50,637 nt of DNA, taken from NCBI RefSeq assembly GCF_030247605.1, contig NZ_JAOTSB010000020.1, positions 1 to 50,637 on the forward strand, given 5' to 3'. The notes beneath the pieces were generated by a model. The model was given only the letters and a program-made list of their open reading frames with translations. It made no database searches and had not been told where the DNA came from. The position numbers and the translations under genes were made by a program. Positions 16,729 to 24,994 of this stretch are shown one piece after another. How positions within the stretch are numbered: the stretch's first letter is position 1; the number at the start of each line of letters is the position of its first letter. The DNA comes from Acidaminobacter sp. (lineage in GTDB: Bacteria; Bacillota; Clostridia; Peptostreptococcales; Acidaminobacteraceae).

Positions 16729-17103
16729 CTAATGACCGCAATTCCCATGCTCGCCATGGTCATGGGCATGCTGATGCTCGTGGCAGATGGAGCCAGTGGA
16801 TTCGAGCTCGCCTTTCAGGTAAAGCTCAGCCGCTTCTTTCGCAGTGTTGCGAACTCCCACAACGACCTCGATTCCTTTTTCATTGAAAATCTGGACCGCA
16901 CCGCCGCCCATTCCGCCGGCAATGATGACGTTGACGCCAAGGTCGTTCAGGAAGTTCGGCAGAAATCCCGGCTTGTGCCCTGGATTGGCCACGACCTCAT
17001 GATTAACCACTTGTTCGCCCTCAACATGAAATACATTGAAATTCTCGCAATGGCCAAAATGCCCTGCCACCATACCGTTGTCACTTGCGACTGCAATTTT
17101 CAT
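16729..17103 (-). CDS. NifX/ORP-like dinitrogenase cofactor-binding family protein, His-rich tail
   Basis: 124 aa. The COG1433 fold shows as MKIAVASDNGMVAGHFGHCENF, IIAGGMGGGAVQIFNEKGIEVV and NTAKEAAELYLKGEL. The C-terminal 20 residues are almost all His, Gly, Glu and Asp with two Cys (HEHQHAHDHGEHGNCGH), a likely metal-binding tail. Relatives include NifX/NafY-type FeMo-cofactor carriers and the Desulfovibrio orange protein (ORP), which holds a Mo-Cu sulfide cluster. Which metal this one binds is unknown. RBS GGAGGCG. Coupled to the FMN protein upstream and radical SAM downstream. Confidence 0.87.
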   Translation of the reverse strand: MKIAVASDNGMVAGHFGHCENFNVFHVEGEQVVNHEVVANPGHKPGFLPNFLNDLGVNVIIAGGMGGGAVQIFNEKGIEVVVGVRNTAKEAAELYLKGELESTGSICHEHQHAHDHGEHGNCGH

Positions 17104-17130
17104 AAAACGCCTCCACCTTCTAATTTTTTA

Positions 17131-17178
17131 TGCCGATGGTCACCCAACGCCACATTGCCCGTCAAGGGACCATCGGCA
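17131..17178. repeat. Inverted pair of the GCCGATGGT motif (hairpin)
   Basis: ATGCCGATGGT (17130-17140) is mirrored by ACCATCGGCAT (17169-17179) across about 28 bp, between two genes of the ORP-like operon. The stem is 11 bp with flanking A/T. It could act as a weak terminator or mRNA processing hairpin. It is built entirely from the dispersed window-wide motif. Confidence 0.8.
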
Positions 17179-17190
17179 TGATAATTTTCT

Positions 17191-18744
17191 CTAGAGCTTA
17201 CCAAGAGCGCCCCGCATGAGGTCTGAATAGTCCTCGAGTCCCGTCACCTCTTTAGCCAGGGGTGTGAGCGGCACCAAGTCCCGTCGATCCACGTGAGAAA
17301 GATCAAACTTGCGGTTCAAAGCCATCAGCTGTCTTAGACCGGCCGAGATCCGCTCCAGGTACGAGTAAAGCCCAATGGCCCCCGTGCTCATGGCGTCAGC
17401 CTCGTCCCCGTAAATGGCGCGCAGCGGCTTCACCTCACTGAAGAGCGTTTCCACAGTACCGCCAAACCGCGAAAGGTCCTGAGGCAGTTTGTCTTCCTTG
17501 AGCAGCTCACCCAGGCGCTTGCCCGTCATTGCCGCTGCCATGGCCGCCCGGCCTATGCCCACCAGGCTGACATAAGGTGCCCCAAGAGCCAGACCCTTGA
17601 ACACGTGATCCTCCATGGAAAATCCACCGGTAATGGCTACCTGCGGCAGGTCATAGCCTTTCTCTTCCATGGTCTTAAGGATCTCGTAAACCAGGCTTTC
17701 GAGCACCACTGTTGGGATGCCCCATTCATTCATCATCTTCACAGGACTGTTGCCCGTGCCGCCACCGGCCCCGTCCAGGGTCACCAGGTCCACCCCTTCT
17801 TCAGAGGCAATTCTCAGGATTCGCGCCAGGTCTTCCGGATCAAAAGGCCCTGTCTTGAAGCAGATCCGCTCTGCGCCCAGCGCCCGCAGTTCAGCGATGC
17901 GCTTTTTCAGCGAAACCTCGTCCCACATTGGCAGCCTGCCTACCTTTTCAAAGACCGGGCCTTTGCCTTCATTGAAACGGGCGGCCACCTCAGGATCCGT
18001 CGGATCCGGGAACACGAGGTAGCCCATGTTTTTCAGCCTGAGCGCGTCCTCCAGCGTCCGCTGGAGTCCAAGCCCCTGAATGCCCTTGGCCGCCTGGCCA
18101 AACTTCAGCTCCACCGACTTGACGCCGAGGTGCTGCAGCGCGTAGTCCAGGACTCCGAGGCGCTCGTCGTCTTCGTTTGCCTGAAGGACAATGTCCCCGT
18201 AGCCGCGTTCGAACTTCCGGAACGCCCCGACCATGTCCGCGATCAGCGGCGCCGCCTTCACACGGCCGTTTTCGAGAACCAGACCCTTGTCCTTGGCCAC
18301 TACGTCCTCGCCTATGACCACCAGCACGCCGGCCATTGCCGCGCCGGCAAAGTAATCCTGCCAGTTCAGCTTAGCCATGGCGGGTAAGACAATCGGCAGC
18401 CTCAGCTTTAAAGGATGCTTTTTGCCGATGCTCGTCTCGACCTTCACCTTGGCATAAGTGGCGGCGTCCGAGTCCTCAGTGGTCCCCCTGGCGCCGAATA
18501 CGCGGCCGTTGATGTTGAGGTGGGAGAAGTCTAACGGATAATTCTTTTCCGAAGCGAACTGACTGGAATCTGCTGCGAAGGGATAAATGGCTTCCGGACC
18601 CCTGAGGGCTGAAAGGCCAATCTCACAGCTGCCGGGGCAATCCATGGTGCAGACGGCGCACATGCCTGAAAATGGGGAGGTGTGAGCCTCGGTGCGCATG
18701 CGGGTGTTGGTGACCGTGGTACCTAGTGAAGGGCTAAAGGACAT
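17191..18744 (-). CDS. FMN-binding glutamate-synthase-like protein
   Basis: 517 aa. The N-terminus holds CAVCTMDCPGSC (Cys29, 32, 36, 40), a probable Fe-S site. The rest matches the FMN barrel of glutamate synthase: VTLDGAGGGTGNSP, GIPTV, then GGFSMEDHVFKGLALGAPYVSLVG. There is no glutamine amidotransferase domain and no NADPH domain. Archaeal-type GltB-like proteins of this size are widespread in anaerobes, and few have been tested. In this operon it may be an FMN/Fe-S oxidoreductase serving the metal-cluster proteins rather than true glutamate synthase. RBS AGGAGGC. Confidence 0.85.
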   Translation of the reverse strand: MSFSPSLGTTVTNTRMRTEAHTSPFSGMCAVCTMDCPGSCEIGLSALRGPEAIYPFAADSSQFASEKNYPLDFSHLNINGRVFGARGTTEDSDAATYAKVKVETSIGKKHPLKLRLPIVLPAMAKLNWQDYFAGAAMAGVLVVIGEDVVAKDKGLVLENGRVKAAPLIADMVGAFRKFERGYGDIVLQANEDDERLGVLDYALQHLGVKSVELKFGQAAKGIQGLGLQRTLEDALRLKNMGYLVFPDPTDPEVAARFNEGKGPVFEKVGRLPMWDEVSLKKRIAELRALGAERICFKTGPFDPEDLARILRIASEEGVDLVTLDGAGGGTGNSPVKMMNEWGIPTVVLESLVYEILKTMEEKGYDLPQVAITGGFSMEDHVFKGLALGAPYVSLVGIGRAAMAAAMTGKRLGELLKEDKLPQDLSRFGGTVETLFSEVKPLRAIYGDEADAMSTGAIGLYSYLERISAGLRQLMALNRKFDLSHVDRRDLVPLTPLAKEVTGLEDYSDLMRGALGKL

Positions 18745-18817
18745 GGTTAAGCCTCCTTATGTAGGTTGTGGGCCTGTGATGACTTCTTGCTGTGTAAGCC
18801 TATACCGGATTTATACC

Positions 18818-19645
18818 CTACGCTTCCAGCAGCGGCGCGATTTCTTCCAAATAATTTTCGTGGATCAGCTCAATCATGCCTGCATCGCAGGATGCGGCGA
18901 TCCTGGTGTCGATAGGGAGCTTCGCCAGCACTTTTATGCCATGGGATGCCGCTACCTTCTCTATATTGCTTTCCCCGAAGATTCTATGCTCTTTGTCACA
19001 GTCCGTGCATTTGAAGTAGGACATGTTTTCGACGATGCCATAGATTGGGATGTTCATCATCTGCGCCATTTTGACCGCTTTCGAGACGATCATGGACACC
19101 AGCTCCTGCGGCGAGGTAACGATGATGATACCATCGACCTTGATGGATTGGAAGACGGTCAGCGGCACATCCCCTGTGCCCGGCGGCATGTCGATGAACA
19201 GATAGTCCACATCTTCCCAGATCACTTCTGTCCAGAACTGCTTGACTGTGCCGGCGATGATCGGGCCGCGCCATACAACAGGGTCGGTATCGTTTTCCAG
19301 CAGCAAGTTGATCGACATGATGTCAATGCCTGTCACGCTTTTAACTGGCAGAATGCCTGTATCCGTTCCGATCGCTTTTTTCTTGATACCAAACGACTTT
19401 GGAATGGACGGACCGGTGATGTCGGCGTCCAGGATGGCTGTATGATGGCCACGTCGGTTCATAGTCACAGCTAACAGTGACGTCACCAGAGACTTGCCTA
19501 CGCCTCCTTTGCCACTGACTACACCAATCACCTTTTTGATATTGCTCAGGTGGTGGGGCTGCTCTGTGAAGTCCGTTTGGTTCTTTGTTCTGTCCGCGCA
19601 GTCGGCGCTGCACGAACCGCAATCCAGTTGGCAAGTTTCGCTCAT
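18818..19645 (-). CDS. Mrp/NBP35 family Fe-S carrier ATPase
   Basis: 275 aa. N-terminal Cys cluster CQLDCGSCSADC (about residues 5-16), deviant Walker A GVVSGKGGVGKS (about 42-53), DADITGPS, and DMPPGTGD (Walker B/switch). The bridging CxxC is in YFKCTDCDKEH (about 205-215). These dimeric ATPases bind a transient [4Fe-4S] cluster and hand it to apoproteins. The ORP locus of Desulfovibrio also includes an Mrp-type partner. It is 73 bp upstream of the FMN protein. Upstream, a 260-bp repeat array separates it from the two MinD-type ATPases. Confidence 0.92.
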   Translation of the reverse strand: MSETCQLDCGSCSADCADRTKNQTDFTEQPHHLSNIKKVIGVVSGKGGVGKSLVTSLLAVTMNRRGHHTAILDADITGPSIPKSFGIKKKAIGTDTGILPVKSVTGIDIMSINLLLENDTDPVVWRGPIIAGTVKQFWTEVIWEDVDYLFIDMPPGTGDVPLTVFQSIKVDGIIIVTSPQELVSMIVSKAVKMAQMMNIPIYGIVENMSYFKCTDCDKEHRIFGESNIEKVAASHGIKVLAKLPIDTRIAASCDAGMIELIHENYLEEIAPLLEA

Positions 19646-19677
19646 TTAAGTTCCTCCTAAAAATGTAATTTCATATT

Positions 19678-19938
19678 GGTGACGCGGACAGGTTCTGGGT
19701 TCAACTGAGTGTCTGACACCAAGTTCAACTGAGTGTCTGACACCAAGTTCAACTGAGTGTCTGACACCGAGTTCAACCGAGTGTCTGACACCGAGTTCAA
19801 CTGAGTGTCTGACACCGAGTTCAACTGAGTGTCTGACACCGAGTTCAACTGAGTGTCTGACACCGAGTTCAACTGAGTGTCTGACACCGAGTTCAACTGA
19901 GTGTCTGACACCGAGTTCAACCGAGTGTCAGACACCGT
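19678..19938. repeat. Long 24-bp-period array, GGTGTCWGACACC core (about 11 units)
   Basis: After one GGTGACGCGGACAGG core (19679) there are ten near-identical units of core AGTGTCTGACACC and linker GAGTTCAACTG at a strict 24-bp period, and a terminal unit with the central base flipped (GTGTCAGACACC, about 19926-19937). Each core is a 12-13 bp palindrome, so the transcript can form a chain of hairpins. Any frame reads as an octapeptide repeat (SDTQLNSV), which explains a false 92-aa ORF. It lies within the ORP-like operon between the MinD-type and Mrp genes. Confidence 0.9.
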
Positions 19939-19988
19939 AATAATTCTGTAATATTACAAAGTCCAAATTCCCGTCTGCCCTGCCCTTT

Positions 19989-20921
19989 TTAATCTACGAC
20001 CGGTATATTGTGAAATCCTGTCACCCGCTTTGGGACGCCTTCAAACAAAAGCTTCATCACCTTGGCATAGACCTCTTTGATGGCTTTGCCTGATGAACAT
20101 GGAAACGCCACCACACTCTGACCTTGATTGGTCGCTTCGACCACCATGCCATCGAAGGGAATCAAGCCCGCGAGCGGCAATTGCAGCGTCTCGCACAACT
20201 TTTCAATTTCCCTGGTCTGACCCGGATTGGTGTCGTATTTGTTGACGCAAACCACGACTTCCGTCTGAAACTGACGGGCTGTCTCAATAATTCGCTTCAT
20301 ATCGCTCACTCCGGAGACTGAAGGCTCCGCCACAATCAATACCAGATCCACGCCGCTGATGGACGCAATGACCGGGCATCCTATGCCTGGAGATCCGTCA
20401 ATAATAGCGAGGTCAACCGCCTCAGGCAAAACCTGCACCGCCTCCTTGAGCTGCTTTTTGACTTCTGACACCAATTTGCCGGAAGTCCCGCTTCCCATTT
20501 TGAGCTGGGCCGTAGAAAATACCGCGCCCTCTTTATAGAGCTTCAGTTCCCCCGCAACTGCCGGATGCATTCTTACAGCCCCCACCGGACATACCGCTTC
20601 ACAGACACTGCAGCCTTCACAGGCAAAGGGCTCTACCACATAGCCGCCTTTTTCCTTAAGGTTCTCTATGGCATCAAAGCGGCAGCTTTCCCTGCAGAGA
20701 TCGCATTCTATGCAGGACTCTGTGTCGATGACGGCTTTCTGGAGTCCATAGTACGGAGTCAACACCGGCTGTTCGTCAGAGTGCTGCAGGATCAGGTGGA
20801 GGTTGGGGGCGTCGACGTCACAATCGGCAAACGCCTTGGCTTTTGAAAGCGCTACGAAAGCGCTGGCCACCGTCGTCTTGCCGGTGCCGCCCTTACCGCT
20901 GAGAATCAGGAGCTGTTTCAC
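19989..20921 (-). CDS. MinD-type ATPase with inserted ferredoxin domain (second copy)
   Basis: 310 aa. Deviant Walker A SGKGGTGKTTVASA (about 8-21) and switch DGSPGIGCP (about 175-183). Between them is an inserted two-cluster ferredoxin: CIECDLCRESC (about 69-79) and CEGCSVCEAVCP (about 99-110). This is COG1149, known from Desulfovibrio as ORP-complex ATPases. It overlaps the upstream paralogue by 29 bp, which implies translational coupling and perhaps a heterodimer. Likely role: ATP-dependent delivery or reduction of a metal cluster for the NifX/ORP-like proteins. Confidence 0.9.
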   Translation of the reverse strand: MKQLLILSGKGGTGKTTVASAFVALSKAKAFADCDVDAPNLHLILQHSDEQPVLTPYYGLQKAVIDTESCIECDLCRESCRFDAIENLKEKGGYVVEPFACEGCSVCEAVCPVGAVRMHPAVAGELKLYKEGAVFSTAQLKMGSGTSGKLVSEVKKQLKEAVQVLPEAVDLAIIDGSPGIGCPVIASISGVDLVLIVAEPSVSGVSDMKRIIETARQFQTEVVVCVNKYDTNPGQTREIEKLCETLQLPLAGLIPFDGMVVEATNQGQSVVAFPCSSGKAIKEVYAKVMKLLFEGVPKRVTGFHNIPVVD

Positions 20922-21759
20922 GCGCAGCCGCCTCCTTCACTTTGAGCAGCAGCTCTGAGAAAAGCGCCGCATAGTGGGCCTGAACCCGAACCAGAATTTC
21001 CCCGTTTGAATTGATCGCACCCAGCTCAAGATCAAAGGGGATCTCACCCAGAACAGGAATACCCTGTTCGATACAGAATACTTCTGAAGGATTCGGCGAA
21101 TCTTCCAGACACTTATTCAGCACCACGCCGTGAGGCTTTTCGAACAACCTCACCAACTCATGGACCATCGCCAGGTTGTGGGCGCCAAAGAGGGTCGGCT
21201 CCGCCACCATCAGGCAATAGTCCGCGTCCTTGATGCTCTCCATGACCACGCAGGCGCTCCCAGGCGGGCAGTCAATCAGCGTCAGGGTCCCATCTCCAGG
21301 CGCCTTTGCGAGCACCTCTTTGATGATGGGCACACCAGACGCCTGGCCCGGCTTCAAAAATCCAGAATGGACCTCCACCGTTTCCGAGGTACCGCTCAAG
21401 AGTTTGCCGATGGTCTTATCCCACTCACTTATAGCCCGTTCAGGACACACGATCGCACAGCCTCCACAGGCGTGGCAGACATCGTCAAACACCATGACTT
21501 TTTTGTTTATGTACGCAAGTGCATTAAACTTGCAGAAATCGACGCACTGACGACAGCCCGAGCAGGCGTCGTGGTCTATCTTCGGGATCTTGACACTGAC
21601 GGGCTCCTCCACCGGATTTTCCGGCTTAAAGTAGAGGTGGCCGTTAGGCTCCTCCACATCACAATCCAGATAAGCGGCGCGTTGCGCGGCGGCGGCCAGA
21701 TTCACGGAGACCATGGTTTTTCCTGTGCCGCCTTTTCCGCTGAGCACAGCGATTTTCAT
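20893..21759 (-). CDS. MinD-type ATPase with inserted ferredoxin domain (first copy)
   Basis: About 288 aa from ATG 21759 (GGGGGG ribosome binding site; MKIAVLSGKGGTGKT). An in-frame upstream start would extend it without a ribosome binding site. Walker A SGKGGTGKTMVSVN, ferredoxin insert CSGCRQCVDFCKF and CHACGGCAIVCPERA, switch DCPPGSAC. The family matches its downstream neighbour, although sequence similarity outside motifs is modest, so it is an old duplication. Its start overlaps the stop region of the NifX-like gene. A GCCGATGGT motif lies at 21406 (T-I-G-K). Confidence 0.9.
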   Translation of the reverse strand: MKIAVLSGKGGTGKTMVSVNLAAAAQRAAYLDCDVEEPNGHLYFKPENPVEEPVSVKIPKIDHDACSGCRQCVDFCKFNALAYINKKVMVFDDVCHACGGCAIVCPERAISEWDKTIGKLLSGTSETVEVHSGFLKPGQASGVPIIKEVLAKAPGDGTLTLIDCPPGSACVVMESIKDADYCLMVAEPTLFGAHNLAMVHELVRLFEKPHGVVLNKCLEDSPNPSEVFCIEQGIPVLGEIPFDLELGAINSNGEILVRVQAHYAALFSELLLKVKEAAARETAPDSQR

Positions 21760-21760
21760 G

Positions 21761-22135
21761 CTAATGCCCCCCATCTCCATGACCATGGAAGCCAGCGTGG
21801 AATTCATTAAGCGTTGCCAAAAGGCCTGAATTAAAGGCGGTAAGGTTTTCCTTTGCAGATGGATATTCAGTTTTGTAGATCTTCATTTTAGCTGCAGTCA
21901 AAACCTCCGCCGCGTTCTGTCCACATCTTGGAGTGAGAAGGGCTTCGATTTGTTGGTCTACAAGGAGCTGGGCCGCTTTGACGCCCGCCCCGCCCTGACT
22001 GTTTGCCGCAGTGTTTTCAATAAAAGTCAATTCATTGGACACCGTATCCTTTATTAAATAATATGGTGCTCTGGCAAGGGATGCGCAGACCGCTGTGCCT
22101 GGATGGTTTTCGTCCACCGGAATTGCAATTTTCAT
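21761..22135 (-). CDS. NifX/ORP-like protein, second copy
   Basis: 124 aa from ATG 22135 after AGGAGGCTTGTAT; a TTG six bases upstream is too close to the ribosome binding site. COG1433-type fold: MKIAIPVDENHPGTAVCASLARAP, then NSQGGAGVKAAQLLVDQQIEALL and CGQNAAEVL. C-terminal GFHGHGDGGH is a shorter metal-binding tail than that of the copy at 16729-17103. Desulfovibrio ORP belongs to this fold. Directly followed by the two MinD-type ATPases. Confidence 0.85.
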   Translation of the reverse strand: MKIAIPVDENHPGTAVCASLARAPYYLIKDTVSNELTFIENTAANSQGGAGVKAAQLLVDQQIEALLTPRCGQNAAEVLTAAKMKIYKTEYPSAKENLTAFNSGLLATLNEFHAGFHGHGDGGH

Positions 22136-22146
22136 ATACAAGCCTC

Positions 22147-22551
22147 CTATAAATTAATCGTGTCTTTCAAACTAATTTTCTGCTCTTGAGTCATCCTATA
22201 AATTGTAATAGCTTCTCTCAAGGCGCTGACCCCGAGATTTGAGCAATGCATTTTGTGGGCCGGAAGTCCGCCCAAGGCGCTTGCAATGTCCTCTTCAGTT
22301 ATTGAAAAAGCTTCCTCCAGCGTCTTTCCCTTGGCGAGCTCTGTGGTCATGCTGGATGTCGCTATGGCGGCGCAGCAGCCATAGACGAGATAACTAATTT
22401 CCTCGATGCGGTTATCTTTGACTTTAATGAACATCTTCAAAGCGTCTCCACAATCCGGATCCCCTATGATCCCTACAGCGTCGGCATCCTCCATGCTGTA
22501 AACATTGCATGGATTGGTAAAATGGTAGAGCACCTCCTGCGAATAAATCAC
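22147..22551 (-). CDS. NifU/IscU-like Fe-S scaffold protein
   Basis: 134 aa. The IscU fold has its three cluster cysteines in GDPDCGDAL (Cys34), VYGCCAA (Cys59/60) and HKMHCSNLG (Cys102). It opens [25 protein letters not shown], as in NifU-N domains; the fully separate N-domain is common in anaerobes. It assembles [2Fe-2S]/[4Fe-4S] clusters from a cysteine desulfurase; no desulfurase gene is in the window. It overlaps the DUF134 gene by 4 bp and precedes the NifX-like gene by 11 bp, so it is translationally tied to the operon. Confidence 0.9.
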   Translation of the reverse strand: MIYSQEVLYHFTNPCNVYSMEDADAVGIIGDPDCGDALKMFIKVKDNRIEEISYLVYGCCAAIATSSMTTELAKGKTLEEAFSITEEDIASALGGLPAHKMHCSNLGVSALREAITIYRMTQEQKISLKDTINL

Positions 22552-22931
22552 GCGTCTCCCTCGCTTTTCATCTTGGCTTGAAGTTGAGCTGCAAACTCAC
22601 GTCGGCACCAGCCGCACCCGTACATAGGCTCTTCCTCATCGCAAAGTTTATAGTCTCCGCCTTCTATCTTTAGGATCTTGCCATTGACAAGCGACTCCGC
22701 GATTTTCTTTCGGGCCTCGTTGTAAATTCTCTGAACCGTCGTCCTGGCCACGTTCATTCTCTCCGCGCATGCTTCCTGCATCAGACCTTCCAGATCAATC
22801 AGCCGAATGGCTTCGTACTCTTCAACTGACATGCAGACTATTTCCGGTTCACCTTCACTTGGCGTTAACGGTCCGAAAAGATTGCTTTCTGGTAAACAAC
22901 AGACGCGCCGCCATTTTCTTGGTCTGGACAT
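22548..22931 (-). CDS. DUF134 helix-turn-helix regulator
   Basis: 127 aa from ATG 22931 behind AAAGGAG; it begins [14 protein letters not shown], the standard DUF134 N-terminus. A sigma-70 region 4-like HTH is seen at [20 protein letters not shown] and [21 protein letters not shown]. The C-terminal YGCGWCRR adds two cysteines to the N-terminal RVCC, so a metal or Fe-S site is possible. The family is linked to MinD-ferredoxin and NifX genes in anaerobes and archaea, and no regulon is established. As first gene of the operon it probably autoregulates through the repeated TGACATATGCC at 22960-23009. Confidence 0.88.
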   Translation of the reverse strand: MSRPRKWRRVCCLPESNLFGPLTPSEGEPEIVCMSVEEYEAIRLIDLEGLMQEACAERMNVARTTVQRIYNEARKKIAESLVNGKILKIEGGDYKLCDEEEPMYGCGWCRREFAAQLQAKMKSEGDA

Positions 22932-22959
22932 TGAATGTGCTCCTTTCGCGAAAATTATG

Positions 22960-23010
22960 GGCATATGTCATTATCGACTTTAATTTTACTCCGTTTTAGG
23001 CATATGTCAA
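22960..23010 (-). promoter_or_regulatory. Promoter and duplicated operator of the ORP-like operon
   Basis: TTGACA (23005-23010), 16-bp spacer, TAAAAT (22983-22988), reading on the minus strand. The 11-mer TGACATATGCC occurs twice, at 22999-23009 (overlapping the -35 box) and at 22960-22970 (just past the start of transcription), 39 bp apart. Two identical sites flanking the -10 box are a classical repressor layout. The DUF134 protein encoded next is the obvious candidate binder. Confidence 0.6.
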
Positions 23011-23033
23011 TAATAATAAGTAATATTCAGCAA

Positions 23034-23102
23034 CAAAAAAAGAATGTAATTGATGCCAGTTAGAAAGCCATTGCTCCACCAACTATACATCAACTACATT
23101 CC
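23034..23102 (-). terminator. Terminator of the purK-purE-MFS operon
   Basis: On the minus strand GAATGTAGTTGATG pairs with CATCAATTACATTC across an inner AGTT/AACT stem, followed by TTTTTTTG. It separates the MFS gene from the ORP-like promoter. Confidence 0.75.
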
Positions 23103-23207
23103 CGACCTGCCTTGTCCCGCACTATTGACAGCGCTTTATTGTAAATATTTCCTCTTCAAAATTAACGTCATCCGCTCATAAGTGTCCTGAAAACTTTAAA
23201 ACCAGGT

Positions 23208-24470
23208 TTAGAGTTTGCTGGACACTAGCTTCACCGCAAGACTTCCAATCATTGCAAGAGCGAACACCAGATAGAAGATCGTATGATAGCCTCCGAACCA
23301 ATCTACCAAAAGACCTGAACTAATGACGCCAACCACTGCGCCTATACCATAGGCCGTAAATACTACACCATAGTTTTGGCTGTAATGGAGCGTTCCAAAC
23401 AGGGACAAGGTAGACGCAGGCGCAATAGCCAACCAGCCGCCCAGGTTAAACCAGAAAATTGAGAACGCCAAACCAAAGGCAATCGGACTTAAACCTTTCG
23501 AAATAATCATTAATAAAGATGCCATCATAATGGACAGAAAAGAGAACAATGCAGCGCTTCTGAAGGAGAAGCGGTCGGTCAGCCACCCAAAAGCGGGTCT
23601 GCCAATGCCATTAAACACAGCGAAGAAGGACATTAAAAGTGCCGCACCGCCCTGGGAGAGGCCTACCCATTCAACTGCAACTTTTCCGGTCATCCCTATG
23701 AGCATCAAGCCAATCATTGTACCTATCAAAAAAGCAGCATACAGGATTTTGAATGACTTCGTCTTTATCATTACTGCGGATGGATATTCCATCTGTCGCT
23801 CATGACGCGTTCCCTGGGTTGTGTCTGCCTTGGATCTTAAGCGCTGACCCTGATTAGTTTTTTGATCCGGACTCCAATGCTCAGGAGGATATGACAGAAA
23901 AAGAGCCAATAAGGGGATAATCACACCAAAAGCAGCACCCAGGACTTTAAACGTCTGCATCCCCCCATAAATCTCGATCAGCTGCCTTGCAAGAGGCGCA
24001 GTTACGAGGGGCGACAATCCAAACCCCACAAGAACCAATCCAACCGCAAGCCCCTTTTTATCCGGGAACCACTTCGCCACTACTGCCATAGGTACACCGT
24101 AAGCAATACCTACCCCTGCGCCAATGACAACGCCATAAGTTAGTGTCAGCACATAGATATTGGACGCATAAGCAGACCCAATCCAACCGGCACTTATGAG
24201 CAGCGCACCAACTGTTATGACAAGCCGAGGGCTGAAGCGGCTCAAATACTTTCCGGAGATCAGCATAAACAATGCATAAAAAGCCAGCGACACCATATAA
24301 GGCAATCCGCTCAAAGTCGTCCCAATGCCAAAGGTCTGTTCAACAGGAATCCTAAAGACACTCCAGGCATAGACCGTTCCAAGGCACATCATCAGAAGAT
24401 TGCCTGTCAGGACATATAACCAGCGGAAAGTCTGTCGACCTGTCCCGGAAAAAGCTGCATTCTGAATCAT
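23208..24470 (-). CDS. MFS transporter, oxalate/formate antiporter (OFA) type
   Basis: 420 aa with about 12 hydrophobic segments. The opening [30 protein letters not shown] and the motifs [35 protein letters not shown] and [12 protein letters not shown] fit the OFA family of monocarboxylate carriers. A charged cytoplasmic loop (about 195-235) separates the halves. Its start overlaps the purE stop by 4 bp (ATGA), so it is translationally coupled to purine synthesis genes, an unusual partner. Import of formate, the one-carbon source for purine rings, would make sense, but this is inference only. Confidence 0.87.
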   Translation of the reverse strand: MIQNAAFSGTGRQTFRWLYVLTGNLLMMCLGTVYAWSVFRIPVEQTFGIGTTLSGLPYMVSLAFYALFMLISGKYLSRFSPRLVITVGALLISAGWIGSAYASNIYVLTLTYGVVIGAGVGIAYGVPMAVVAKWFPDKKGLAVGLVLVGFGLSPLVTAPLARQLIEIYGGMQTFKVLGAAFGVIIPLLALFLSYPPEHWSPDQKTNQGQRLRSKADTTQGTRHERQMEYPSAVMIKTKSFKILYAAFLIGTMIGLMLIGMTGKVAVEWVGLSQGGAALLMSFFAVFNGIGRPAFGWLTDRFSFRSAALFSFLSIMMASLLMIISKGLSPIAFGLAFSIFWFNLGGWLAIAPASTLSLFGTLHYSQNYGVVFTAYGIGAVVGVISSGLLVDWFGGYHTIFYLVFALAMIGSLAVKLVSSKL

Positions 24471-24994
24471 GTCATGACCTCACTTTCGTAGAATTTATCC
24501 TCCAGATCATAAACGACCTGATCCCTGATTTGGTCTATTCGCTTCTCCAAACACGCCCGGATCCATGGATATTTGATACTCAGCATTCTGGCTGCCAGGA
24601 TCCCCGCATTTTTCGCATTATTGATTCCTACCGTCGCAACCGGAACTCCTGCGGGCATCTGGACAATTGACAGCAGCGCATCCAAGCCTTCCAATGTTTT
24701 GAGCTGTATCGGAACACCAATGACCGGAAGTGTCGTTAAAGACGAGACCATGCCCGGAAGGTGCGCAGCGCCACCAGCGCCAGCAATCACGATTTCAAGC
24801 CCCCGCCTGGCCGCTGACTTTGCGTATTCCACCATCCGTTCCGGCGTGCGGTGCGCAGAAACCACCTTAATCTCAAAGGGAATCCCCAGAGATTTCAATT
24901 CTGAGGCCGCAAGCCTCATCACCGGAAAGTCTGACTCACTCCCCATAATGATCCCGACGAGCGGCTTGCCACTATCCTTCACATTATTATTCAC
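24467..24994 (-). CDS. purE: N5-carboxyaminoimidazole ribonucleotide mutase
   Basis: 175 aa, class I PurE length. Signatures [10 protein letters not shown] (about 17-26), SAHRTPERM (about 46-54) and [24 protein letters not shown] (around 75-98). Converts N5-CAIR to CAIR in purine synthesis, downstream of PurK. The 4-bp overlaps at both ends (purK before, MFS after) show a tight operon. The C-terminal 15 residues, rich in Asp, Glu and Gln, are slightly longer than average. Confidence 0.95.
   Translation of the reverse strand: MNNNVKDSGKPLVGIIMGSESDFPVMRLAASELKSLGIPFEIKVVSAHRTPERMVEYAKSAARRGLEIVIAGAGGAAHLPGMVSSLTTLPVIGVPIQLKTLEGLDALLSIVQMPAGVPVATVGINNAKNAGILAARMLSIKYPWIRACLEKRIDQIRDQVVYDLEDKFYESEVMT

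Noticed and set aside
19657..19935. 92-codon minus-strand frame with repeated SDTQLNSV
   Set aside because: It reads straight through the 24-bp repeat array; the period is a multiple of three, so any frame stays open. No ribosome binding site or family.
19678..19938. CRISPR array
   Set aside because: Units are contiguous 24-bp copies with constant linkers and no unique spacers; no cas genes in the window.
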